14,919 bases of DNA from a bacterium (GTDB lineage Bacteria; UBA3054). Positions 1-6,268 of this stretch are shown in pieces. The notes under the pieces were generated by a model that saw nothing but the letters and a program-made list of their open reading frames with translations, had not been told where the DNA came from and did not search any database. Position numbers and translations under genes: made by a program. The stretch's first letter is position 1; each line of letters begins with the position of its first letter. The stretch is from assembly GCA_017538635.1 (NCBI GenBank), contig JAFYIM010000474.1, positions 1 through 14,919 on the forward strand, in the 5' to 3' direction.

Positions 1-1451
1 GCGCCGGAACGAAAAGCGCGGACGACCCCGACGGCGACGGCCTTCTGACGGAAAACGAGCTGACCGCTTACAGCACCGATCCGAATGTTTATGATTCCGA
101 CGGCGACGGCCTTTGTGACGGCGAAGAGGTTTTGGGCTACCGGCTTCAAAAGGGCGTCAAGGGATATTACACGGCGCCCCTTTATTGGGACACGGACGGC
201 GACGGGATCTGCGACAGCGAGGATCCGGACCCGACTTCGCCTTTTATGCGGTCTTCCTTCGAAGCCTGGAGCGAATGGTGGGAGAAGAAAGCCGAGCTTT
301 TAGGCATCCCCTGGATAGGGCTCAATTTGAAGAAGAAAGATTACGATGCCGACGGCGTCACGAATTTTGACGAATTCAAGCGCGGCACTTGCCCCTTCAT
401 GAAACCTGGCAAAAAGTTGGCGTTTTTCGCTCCCGGGAGCATAACCTTGAGCAAAGACCACGCTACGACCACGACCGTTTCCGCTGTCTTTTTCGCTGAC
501 TATTCCGTGACCGGCATGCTTTGCGTTTCAGCCCTGAATCTTCCCGGCGCCAAGGTCTTCACAAAAAGGCGCCACGGCTGTGAGATGTGCGACGGTCTTT
601 TCATGCCGTTCGACATGCGCGGCTGCGTCTTTCTCTCCCGTTATGCGGTGCCGATGGATTTTGAAGTGATCCTTCCCAAGGCGACGGAAAAAACGCCTGC
701 GGCTGATTATCTGAGAGTCCGCGATAATGAAGGCTACTGGAAGGACAAGCTGGAAATTAAAAATCCCCTTGCCAAGTGCGCTCCTAAAGTTTTTGAACTT
801 GTAATGCCGGCTGAAAACGAAGAGATCATAGAAACCGGCAAGATCAAACTGCTCTGGCAGGCTAGCGACAGGAAATGCGCCTATCATCTCAGGATCTTTA
901 TGAAATCCGGCGACCGTTTGACGCCTGCGGAAGACAAAAAGCTTGACAAGAACTGGTACAATTTCGAACCGGATTTTCCGGGGGTCTATGTTTGGCAGGT
1001 CGCTTGCGAAGACGAGAACGGTTTGGCCTTCTTCGCCGAAAGCCGCAGCCTGAAATATCTGCCATCTATAGGAATGTTTGACACCGACGGCGACAGCGTG
1101 ACCGACAATGACGAAGTCTTGGGCGATTCCGATCCTGACGATCCCAACATTACGCCTCTTACCATAAGAACTCCGGAAAAGCTTCCGGACGCTTTCATAA
1201 AGGAACATTATTATTTCAACATCATGGCGAGCGGGGGAGTTCCTCCCTACGAAGTTCTGATGCTTACTCCGGGCAATCCTCCCGGTTTTCTTCTGAAAGG
1301 AGAAGGATTGCTCCTTGGCCTGCCGGAGAGGGAAGGCACCTATCGTTTTACTATAGGCGTGAGAGACCAGAACAAGATCACCCGCAAAAAAGTTTTCACC
1401 CTAGAGGTGAAACCCCAGCCGAAAAGCGAACCGACTCCCAGCCCCAAATAA
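1..1451 (+). CDS. Secreted/surface protein with TSP3 calcium-binding repeats, 3' part (5' end outside window)
   Basis: The frame is open from the first complete codon at position 3 to TAA at 1449-1451, with no natural start, so the N-terminus lies outside the window. A TTG at 132 opens a shorter frame but falls in the middle of the repeat region and is not a credible start. Thrombospondin type-3-like acidic repeats of the DxDxDG kind are encoded at 21-41 (DDPDGDG), 93-110 (DSDGDG), 189-206 (DTDGDG), 339-356 (DYDADG) and 1080-1097 (DTDGDS). In this family such loops bind calcium and stiffen extracellular stalks. The last domain (about 1200-1430) resembles a putative Ig/cadherin-like fold (He_PIG type), followed by a Pro/Ser/Lys tail. 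No PEP-CTERM or membrane anchor is visible at the C-terminus. The protein is clearly paralogous to the minus-strand gene at 5822-7600 (shared PGSITL, VTG-L and WQV blocks). The exact role is unknown; adhesion or envelope structure is an inference. Confidence 0.85.
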   Translation, partial: AGTKSADDPDGDGLLTENELTAYSTDPNVYDSDGDGLCDGEEVLGYRLQKGVKGYYTAPLYWDTDGDGICDSEDPDPTSPFMRSSFEAWSEWWEKKAELLGIPWIGLNLKKKDYDADGVTNFDEFKRGTCPFMKPGKKLAFFAPGSITLSKDHATTTTVSAVFFADYSVTGMLCVSALNLPGAKVFTKRRHGCEMCDGLFMPFDMRGCVFLSRYAVPMDFEVILPKATEKTPAADYLRVRDNEGYWKDKLEIKNPLAKCAPKVFELVMPAENEEIIETGKIKLLWQASDRKCAYHLRIFMKSGDRLTPAEDKKLDKNWYNFEPDFPGVYVWQVACEDENGLAFFAESRSLKYLPSIGMFDTDGDSVTDNDEVLGDSDPDDPNITPLTIRTPEKLPDAFIKEHYYFNIMASGGVPPYEVLMLTPGNPPGFLLKGEGLLLGLPEREGTYRFTIGVRDQNKITRKKVFTLEVKPQPKSEPTPSPK

Positions 1452-1472
1452 AAGGGGTATATTAACGTTAGT

Positions 1473-1487
1473 AGCGCTCAGAGCGCT
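1473..1487. other. Short perfect hairpin AGCGCT-CAG-AGCGCT
   Basis: A 6-bp perfect inverted repeat with a 3-base loop lies 22 bases after the stop of the TSP3 gene. Each arm is itself a palindrome, so the arms are also direct repeats. No T-run follows, so on its own it is not an intrinsic terminator. It may protect the mRNA 3' end, or be an accessory to the terminator-like structure downstream. Confidence 0.4.
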
Positions 1488-1511
1488 TGTTTCCACGTTC
1501 CCGTTCGCTTG

Positions 1512-1558
1512 ATATACGCCAGATTAGCCCTATCTCAAAAGGGCTTTCGTATATTTTT
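1512..1558 (+). terminator. Probable intrinsic terminator after the TSP3-repeat gene
   Basis: The outer stem ATATACG (1512-1518) pairs with CGTATAT (1548-1554). The inner stem AGCCCT (1526-1531) pairs with AGGGCT (1540-1545) around an 8-base loop. The outer stem runs straight into a T-run (1554-1558). It sits 60 bases after the stop at 1451 and before the promoter of the next gene, as expected for a terminator separating two same-strand transcription units. The asymmetric internal loop (7 versus 2 bases) weakens it somewhat. Confidence 0.6.
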
Positions 1559-1585
1559 GAATTTTCAATAAAGTTTTTCTTTTTT

Positions 1586-1625
1586 CAAGTTTGATAAAAA
1601 ATACATCAAAATTGATAGAAACTTG
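1586..1625. promoter_or_regulatory. Operator-like nested dyads upstream of the XRE gene
   Basis: CAAGTTT (1586-1592) is inverted as AAACTTG (1619-1625). Between them TTGAT occurs at 1591-1595, inverted as ATCAA at 1605-1609, and again as TTGAT at 1612-1616; the last two form a 5-2-5 dyad. The block ends 8 bases before the -35 box at 1634. An autoregulatory site for the XRE-type protein encoded just downstream is a natural reading but is inference only. Confidence 0.4.
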
Positions 1626-1633
1626 TAAAAAGC

Positions 1634-1662
1634 TTGCTTTATTCTGAAAATGAAGGTAGAAT
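1634..1662 (+). promoter_or_regulatory. Sigma70-type promoter of the XRE gene
   Basis: The -35 box TTGCTT (1634-1639) and -10 box TAGAAT (1657-1662) are separated by exactly 17 bases, close to the bacterial housekeeping consensus. The start codon is 36 bases beyond the -10. This is the only promoter in the window with a recognisable -35 box. Confidence 0.65.
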
Positions 1663-1698
1663 CATAGCGAACAATAATTTTATTTATAAGGAGAAATT

Positions 1699-2337
1699 AT
1701 GAATAATAATTCCTTCAAGTCGTCTATGTTTTTGAAAGGTTTTCGCCTTTCCGAAGGCTTGACTATTAAAGATTTGGCCACGAAGCTCGAGGTCAACTAC
1801 CGTTTCCTCTCCAACATTGAGAACAGTCGGAGCTTAGTGTCGTTGAAACTTCTGATGAAGATCTCGACCATCTACTACAGCTTCGACCTGCCGACGGCCT
1901 TGTCGCTTTTAGCCAGCGACAAGGCGATCCTTGGCGCCAATTCGGTGGCCAGGCGCGCGAAGAAGCAAGCGGAGAAGATCATCACCGCCAGGGCGCCTCA
2001 TCTCAAGGACCACCTTGTCATGACGCGCTACGGGCTCCTGAGGTACGTAACTAGTCCTGAGGAGATCATGAAGCTTTCCGGCAGTCACTGCGACTTCCTG
2101 CTTCTGAACCACCGTCCCGACCGAATCAGCGCCACGACGCTGGTCGTGAGAGATGAGCGTCCGGTGAAAGGTCAGCAGTCCCTGGTCATCAATCCCGACG
2201 GCTCGGATATCGTGACCTACGATCCCAACTACCACAAGGCGTTTCCCAGTTACGTGATCAGCGATACGCTGGACGAGACGCCCTACGGGGTAATTGGCGC
2301 GCAGGACGAAACGGAACACGATGAGAACAAGGAATGA
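1699..2337 (+). CDS. XRE-family helix-turn-helix protein with unidentified C-terminal domain
   Basis: A 212-residue cytoplasmic protein. Residues about 10-70 fit a Cro/C1-type helix-turn-helix: the LTIKDLATKLEVNYRFLSNIENSRS segment has the usual pattern in which the second helix reads DNA, followed by a helical LLMKISTIYYSF region. Residues 80-110 are basic and helical (ARRAKKQAEKI). Residues 110-212 are beta-rich and I do not recognise them; the tail is very acidic (ETEHDENKE). ATG is preceded by AAGGAG (1688-1693) with 5-base spacing, which fixes the start. The gene stands alone: a terminator precedes it and a repeat-filled gap follows, converging on the ATP-grasp gene. The likely role is a transcriptional regulator, perhaps autoregulated through the dyads upstream. 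An antitoxin or phage-repressor-like role cannot be excluded, but no toxin partner is visible. Confidence 0.85.
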   Translation: MNNNSFKSSMFLKGFRLSEGLTIKDLATKLEVNYRFLSNIENSRSLVSLKLLMKISTIYYSFDLPTALSLLASDKAILGANSVARRAKKQAEKIITARAPHLKDHLVMTRYGLLRYVTSPEEIMKLSGSHCDFLLLNHRPDRISATTLVVRDERPVKGQQSLVINPDGSDIVTYDPNYHKAFPSYVISDTLDETPYGVIGAQDETEHDENKE

Positions 2338-2385
2338 TTCTCGGCGAAGAGTCATGTGCCATTGACTCGTAAGCTGAACGTCGGC

Positions 2386-2483
2386 GCAAAGTCGGCGTAA
2401 GCCCCGCCGCTCACGGACTACGCGTGCATGGCCTGCACTAGCGTCCTCCGTGAGTTCGCTTGGGGGCATACGCCGGACTTTGC
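2386..2483. repeat. 98-base imperfect palindrome (unit B with inner hairpin)
   Basis: The outer arms 2386-2405 and 2462-2483 pair over about 19 bp, with one bulged base and one mismatch. Inside is a second hairpin: CTCACGGA (2410-2417) with TCCGTGAG (2447-2454), ACGC (2420-2423) with GCGT (2441-2444), and GTGCA (2424-2428) with TGCAC (2434-2438) around the loop TGGCC. This is far more pairing than chance would give in a 98-base stretch. Confidence 0.75.
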
Positions 2484-2507
2484 ACCTCCGTTTTGCGCTG
2501 GAGCGAA

Positions 2508-2574
2508 GCAAGAAGTCATGTACCCGTAAGCAAACTTAGCGAAGCCTGTTTGCCAAGGGCACATGACTTCTTGC
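2508..2574. repeat. 67-base imperfect palindrome (unit A)
   Basis: GCAAGAAGTCATGT (2508-2521) is perfectly inverted at 2561-2574. After one A/C mismatch, CCC (2523-2525) pairs with GGG (2557-2559), and GCAAAC (2530-2535) pairs with GTTTGC (2548-2553), leaving a 12-base loop. About 23 bp can pair in total. It lies 24 bases from the larger palindrome to its left. Confidence 0.75.
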
Positions 2575-2628
2575 GGAGCGATCGCCGCGAGAACTGCGGG
2601 GCTTACGCCGCATTTTGCGGAATGAAGA

Positions 2629-3990
2629 TCAGCGTTTCCAAAGAATCGCGAGCATACGCTCCCCGTGCCTGAGCGTCAGCAAAGGATCTTTGCAGGTGCG
2701 CCCGAAGAAGCCCGAGAACTTCCCGCCGAAAACGTAGATCCCGCTGTGAAGATAGCGCTTCTCCTCTTCGCGGACTTTTCCGTGTACTGGAAAATGTGAG
2801 GTGACTAAGGGGATGAATTCCTGAATGATGAAATCTTCCCCTAAGGCATCCTTTACGCCTTTTTTCCAGATGGTTTCAGCGGTGTGGCAGCCTTGAAGTA
2901 TTCCGAAGCCGCACTTGGAGACGCAGGGCTTCAGGACGAAGCAGTCCTTATTTTTCAAAACGAAGGGCAGGAGGTCGATCTCTTTCCCTTTGTAGTCAAC
3001 TTTCCCCTCCCGCAAGGGGACGGTCCAGGGGACTGTGCGCTCCACGGCGTCTCTTATTGCGGGAGTGTATTTTTTCAGCATGCGCTCGTCTCTCAAATAG
3101 GCGAAGAGTTTTTTGCTGAAAGCGATTTGGGAGCGGGGCGAACCGACCACGCAGACGTTGTGGTCCTTGTAAGCGTTGGTCAAAACAGAGAGGGATTTTC
3201 GGTTTTTGCCCCAGTCTTCTCCCAGAAGACGTCTGTAGATAAGGTGGATGGTTTGCCCGGCTACGCTGACGGAATCACCATCACACTTCAATTCCCTCGG
3301 ATCGGCAACCAAGGCACGGAAGCCTTTGCTTCGGAAGAATTCCTGGCAGGCGTAGAATTCCCAGGAAGTCTCTTCGGTCTGCCAATCAACGATAGCGATC
3401 GTCGGTTTGGCAGGCCAGGCGCCGACTTTTTTGGGGAAGCGTTTCCTGAAGGAGGAGTAGCATTTTAGAAGCGTGTCGAGAAGGTGGGGGAGGATCGCTT
3501 CTGTTGCAAAGCGGCCTTTTGGAAAAAAGGGAGAGCCTGCGATAAGATCCAGGTAAAGGCTGTGGAAGGTGTCTAGGTTCGACATGCCGGAGCAGCCGTC
3601 CGTATTTAATTCGATCATGACAGGCCCCTTTGCGCAAGGGAAAGAATCGAAACGCGCGCAGGGGATAAAGGAATCGTAGCCCGGGTCAACTTTGACGAGT
3701 TCGCGCATGAAGCGGTCGGGCAAACAGTCGGCAAGCCAGTTTTCGTTTTTCAAAGCTTCTTTTGAAAAGATCTCCGAAGCTTTCAAAACAAGTTCGGCAT
3801 CGGATTGGAAGCGCTTGAGTTCCTTTTTCTCCAGAATCATGGGCGCCCTCTCTCCGTGGAGGAGAAATTCTCCGTACTTTATGCTTCTCTGCCTCAAAAG
3901 GGCGTGCAATTCTTTTTTGTCGAAGTCAAAACGCTCCAGGTTATGGGCGTAAAAATCGTTCAGCGGCTGGATGTCAGTTCCTGTTTTCAC
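2629..3990 (-). CDS. Circularly permuted ATP-grasp family protein (glutathionylspermidine synthase-like fold)
   Basis: A 453-residue cytoplasmic protein starting at GTG (3988-3990), with only a weak Shine-Dalgarno-like GAGAAG upstream. The order of motifs matches circularly permuted ATP-grasp enzymes. RFD (113-115) and the IELNTDG..GM block (126-136) would supply metal/ATP and substrate contacts. YRRLLG (252-257) is the usual 'Y-R' segment. FVLKP...CGFGILQG (351-367) resembles the lysine and glycine-rich ATP-binding loop, and IIQEF (388-392) the adenine-contacting strand. Enzymes of this fold use ATP to activate a carboxylate and join it to an amine or thiol; the substrate here is unknown. 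The gene follows the methyltransferase gene on the same strand and has a promoter nearly identical to that gene's, so the two probably act together. The family call is fairly firm; any specific reaction would be a guess. Confidence 0.75.
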   Translation of the reverse strand: MKTGTDIQPLNDFYAHNLERFDFDKKELHALLRQRSIKYGEFLLHGERAPMILEKKELKRFQSDAELVLKASEIFSKEALKNENWLADCLPDRFMRELVKVDPGYDSFIPCARFDSFPCAKGPVMIELNTDGCSGMSNLDTFHSLYLDLIAGSPFFPKGRFATEAILPHLLDTLLKCYSSFRKRFPKKVGAWPAKPTIAIVDWQTEETSWEFYACQEFFRSKGFRALVADPRELKCDGDSVSVAGQTIHLIYRRLLGEDWGKNRKSLSVLTNAYKDHNVCVVGSPRSQIAFSKKLFAYLRDERMLKKYTPAIRDAVERTVPWTVPLREGKVDYKGKEIDLLPFVLKNKDCFVLKPCVSKCGFGILQGCHTAETIWKKGVKDALGEDFIIQEFIPLVTSHFPVHGKVREEEKRYLHSGIYVFGGKFSGFFGRTCKDPLLTLRHGERMLAILWKR

Positions 3991-4005
3991 TATTATTCTT
4001 CTCGG

Positions 4006-4032
4006 TAGATTGGCAATTGCTATTGTACCAGA
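4006..4032 (-). promoter_or_regulatory. Promoter of the ATP-grasp gene (extended -10), twin of 5808-5834
   Basis: On the minus strand an extended -10, TGG-TACAAT, lies at 4030-4022, 31 bases before the GTG start. No good -35 box is seen. The 27 bases from the upstream TCT through the presumed transcription start match the segment before the methyltransferase gene at 23 of 27 positions. All four differences are transitions. Confidence 0.6.
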
Positions 4033-4080
4033 TATCGGCCTTCTGCGAAAAGAGAAGAAAGCATTGTTAGCGGAGTCGTT

Positions 4081-5784
4081 TTATGCTTCTGGAGCGTAGG
4101 AGTGATTTTGTTCTTGATTTCCGGCGCGGCGATTCACAAGAGCGATTACCATCATCCGCAGCCAATTGGGAATGAGAGGCCATATCTTGGCACGGGTTGG
4201 AGCGGAGCAGAAACGGCGGAACAGGCCGCGAATGCCGTTCCCTTGGAACGGGTGGAAAAAGGAAAGCGCATCGTGCGGACCATGCACGTGCAACTGGAAA
4301 TTGCGTTCTTGTCTGGTAAAAATGTTGAACAAAGCGCGGTTTATACGGGCCTGCTTCCAAGCTTTCTGTACGAAGGAGGGATGTTCGGCGACGATCCATG
4401 GATTGCGGCGAAAAAAATAGAAGAGGGCGCGGAAAATGGGGAAATCGACTGGCACGGGGAAATCAAAAGTGAATTCGTAGTCTATCAGCGTCATCTTGCC
4501 GGGAGGCGTAAGGAAGAAGTTGTCGAAGTTTATGTCCACGTCCGTGACCTGCGAACAATGCAAAGTGTTCGGAAGAGGAATTGATCCAAACAGATCGGCA
4601 TAGGCTTTGGTCGGGGCGAACTGAGCCGTAGCAGCAGAGCGGATCAGTCCGAAAACGTTTTCCATGAGGTGCAAAGCGGTAGCTTCGTCATTTCGCCTGA
4701 TGGCGGAGATAATGTCGTCGTACAGGGTCGGCGCTTCAAGGAATTCGAGGCGGTACGCATCGCCGGCAGTTTCGCCGCGGTTGACGCTAAGCGGAGTATC
4801 GGCGTACTGCGCGGAGAGCGCCGCGTCCCAGTGGGCAATGGCGGCGACGTGCGCCGAAGCGGCTGCTTCGAGCGGTTTTTTCTCGACGAAGCGCATTCCG
4901 TTACGCTGGCGAAAAATGGATGTGCAGATGCGCAGGGAAGCATTGCGGACGGCGCAAATCTTGACATATTCCGGGAATATGGAGGTGTCCGGGACATTCA
5001 CGGCAGCGGGCCGGGCATGGATAAGGTAGGAATTGGAGCAGGTGGGGAAGCGGTTTTCCGCAATCAGGCGGTTCCAGAGGGCGGTGGAATCGAAGGAAGG
5101 TTGTTCGCGTTCCCAAGTGAAGCAGTTGAAGTAGCAGTGTCCGGGAGCAGGAAGGGACGCGTCGGTATAGATGAAAAGCGGGAAGCGGTGGTCGGGATAA
5201 GGATAGGCCACGTGCGGGACGGAAAAACCGGATGAGGCGAGCCGCGCGTGAAGTTCGTCGAGGAGTTCGGCGCGGTCGGGCGGTGTTTGATCGGGAGAAT
5301 TCCAATGCTTGACGCCCTGAGGATTGTCGCAAGCGATCAGGAGAAGTCCGTCGTCCTTAAGCAACTTACGGACAGCGGCAAGAAGCTTTGGCGCCGGCTC
5401 AATATCTACTAGGACGGCGAGGGAAAAGCGGCTCCCTGCTGGAAGCGCGGCCAAGGTTTCCGCCCAAGGACCCGGGCGGTAGTCTATGTTTGTCCGATTG
5501 CGGTTGCGGAACGCATTGAGCTCTAGGGCGTCTGGATCCTCGTCAAGCGCCGTGACGCTGCGTACGCGCTCAGCAAGGAAGCGGGTGCGGGTTCCGCACC
5601 CAGCCCCCAATTCCAGAACGTCCATGTCTTTGGAGAGGGGTGTGGAGAGAAGGATGTAGGCTCGCTCGCGGCAGAGGGCATGGGCAACATCAAAGGAACC
5701 GGTGTCCAGCGCGGCGGCGTTTTCGTCCTCCTGGCGTGTTTGTGCGAGGATGCGTTGAAGTTGGCGTCGGAGAGCGGCGTTCAT
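4081..5784 (-). CDS. Class I SAM-dependent methyltransferase fused to a kinase-like (APH-type) domain
   Basis: A 567-residue protein from ATG at 5784; an upstream in-frame TTG at 5790 adds two residues, and neither start has a clear Shine-Dalgarno. Residues about 55-65 carry the SAM-binding motif I (VLELGAGCGT), followed by the acidic ALDEDPD strand end, so the first 250 residues form a Rossmann methyltransferase. The NSYLI-type strand near 250-256 closes that domain. Residues about 270-540 resemble the aminoglycoside phosphotransferase/kinase fold: an EKK near 301, a DVDINFDNFFL segment (415-425) in the catalytic-loop position, and LIDYEF (433-438) in the metal-binding position. The DFPVPVDFPIFRAL block that follows is, as I recall, typical of methyltransferase proteins tied to cell-surface polysaccharides. 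The acceptor is unknown; glycan modification is a family-based inference. The C-terminus is basic. It lies between the export operon and the ATP-grasp gene and has its own promoter. Confidence 0.75.
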   Translation of the reverse strand: MNAALRRQLQRILAQTRQEDENAAALDTGSFDVAHALCRERAYILLSTPLSKDMDVLELGAGCGTRTRFLAERVRSVTALDEDPDALELNAFRNRNRTNIDYRPGPWAETLAALPAGSRFSLAVLVDIEPAPKLLAAVRKLLKDDGLLLIACDNPQGVKHWNSPDQTPPDRAELLDELHARLASSGFSVPHVAYPYPDHRFPLFIYTDASLPAPGHCYFNCFTWEREQPSFDSTALWNRLIAENRFPTCSNSYLIHARPAAVNVPDTSIFPEYVKICAVRNASLRICTSIFRQRNGMRFVEKKPLEAAASAHVAAIAHWDAALSAQYADTPLSVNRGETAGDAYRLEFLEAPTLYDDIISAIRRNDEATALHLMENVFGLIRSAATAQFAPTKAYADLFGSIPLPNTLHCSQVTDVDINFDNFFLTPPGKMTLIDYEFTFDFPVPVDFPIFRALFYFFRRNPWIVAEHPSFVQKAWKQARINRALFNIFTRQERNFQLHVHGPHDALSFFHPFQGNGIRGLFRRFCSAPTRAKIWPLIPNWLRMMVIALVNRRAGNQEQNHSYAPEA

Positions 5785-5807
5785 TGGCAACAGTAAGTTT
5801 TAAGAAA

Positions 5808-5834
5808 TAGACTGACAACTACTATTGTACCAGA
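5808..5834 (-). promoter_or_regulatory. Promoter of the methyltransferase gene, embedded in the end of the TSP3 gene
   Basis: The extended -10 TGG-TACAAT (minus strand, 5832-5824) lies 39 bases before the ATG at 5784. The -10 overlaps the last codons of the upstream TSP3-repeat frame, whose GTA CAA TAG end is the -10 plus the stop codon. The 27-base block matches the ATP-grasp promoter region at 23 of 27 positions. Confidence 0.6.
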
Positions 5835-6268
5835 AAGCCGCCGAGACCTGGTTGGACGTTAAGCTCCATTTTTTCGGTTATATCAATAGGAAGACTGCAA
5901 TTCAAAATGCGTCCCAACTGATCTTTGATCTCAAAAGACAAGGAAAAAGATCCGGTTTGAAGCGGTATGCCGAGGATCATCCCGCTTTCATTGACAGAAA
6001 GACCGCGGGCGGAATTTTCCCTGATCTTCCAAAACAACGGTCTGGCGCCTCCCGACACGTTGAGCTGCTTGAAATAAAACAAGCCTTTTTCTCCAGTCGA
6101 AAGGAAATCTAACGAGAGCCTCATAGGCCGGTCCGAGTTATCAAAGGGGTCGAAACCTTCCTTAAGTTCGTCATTGTCAGAAAAACCGTCGTTGTCGCTA
6201 TCTTTGGCGTAATCGTTGTCAAGGATGAAAAAGGAACGTGTTTCGCTGGAAACTTGACCATGCGTACC
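5822..6268 (-). pseudogene. 3' remainder of the TSP3-repeat gene beyond an in-frame amber codon
   Basis: After TAG at 6269-6271 the same reading frame continues without interruption for 148 codons to a second TAG at 5822-5824. The translated remainder is plainly the rest of the same protein. It begins with the end of the preceding beta domain, then has another TSP3-like repeat (DSDNDGFSDNDEL) and an Ig/cadherin-like domain matching the C-terminus of the paralogue at 1-1451. The ATG at 6122 has no visible ribosome binding site, so independent translation is unlikely. Either the gene carries a recent nonsense mutation (or sequence error), or the amber codon is read through. Confidence 0.65.

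Larger units (their letters stand above)
2350..2620. repeat. Repeat-packed intergenic region between convergent genes
   Basis: The 291 bases between the XRE stop (2337) and the ATP-grasp stop (2629) hold no credible gene. Two repeat units recur in mixed orientation. Unit A (AGTCATGT[G/A]CC, often with CGTAAGC after it) lies at 2350-2360 forward, 2514-2524 forward and 2558-2568 reverse. Unit B (GCAAA..CGGCGTAAGCCCC) lies at 2386-2405 forward, 2462-2483 reverse and 2596-2620 reverse. CGGCGTAAGCCCCGC (2393-2407) is inverted perfectly over 15 bases at 2596-2610. The order A+ B+ B- A+ A- B- suggests repeated inverted duplication, or a family of dispersed palindromic elements. No T-runs follow the stems, so ordinary bidirectional terminators are unlikely. 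Confidence 0.7.

Noticed and set aside
528..1208. 226-codon open frame opposite the TSP3-repeat gene
   Set aside because: It is antisense to a convincing domain-bearing protein and has no recognisable motif or ribosome binding site.
2338..2628. Integron attC sites or a CRISPR array in the repeat-rich gap
   Set aside because: No RYYYAAC/GTTRRRY core pair at the palindrome ends and no integrase were found. Repeats are not evenly spaced with unique spacers, and no cas genes are present.
2460..2672. 70-codon open frame on the plus strand in the gap
   Set aside because: It runs across the palindromes and into the ATP-grasp gene, has no ribosome binding site, and its composition follows the repeats.
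4102..4584. Plus-strand frames across 4100-5235 (up to 188 codons)
   Set aside because: These are antisense shadows of the methyltransferase/kinase-like gene, whose motifs are clear; none has a start signal.
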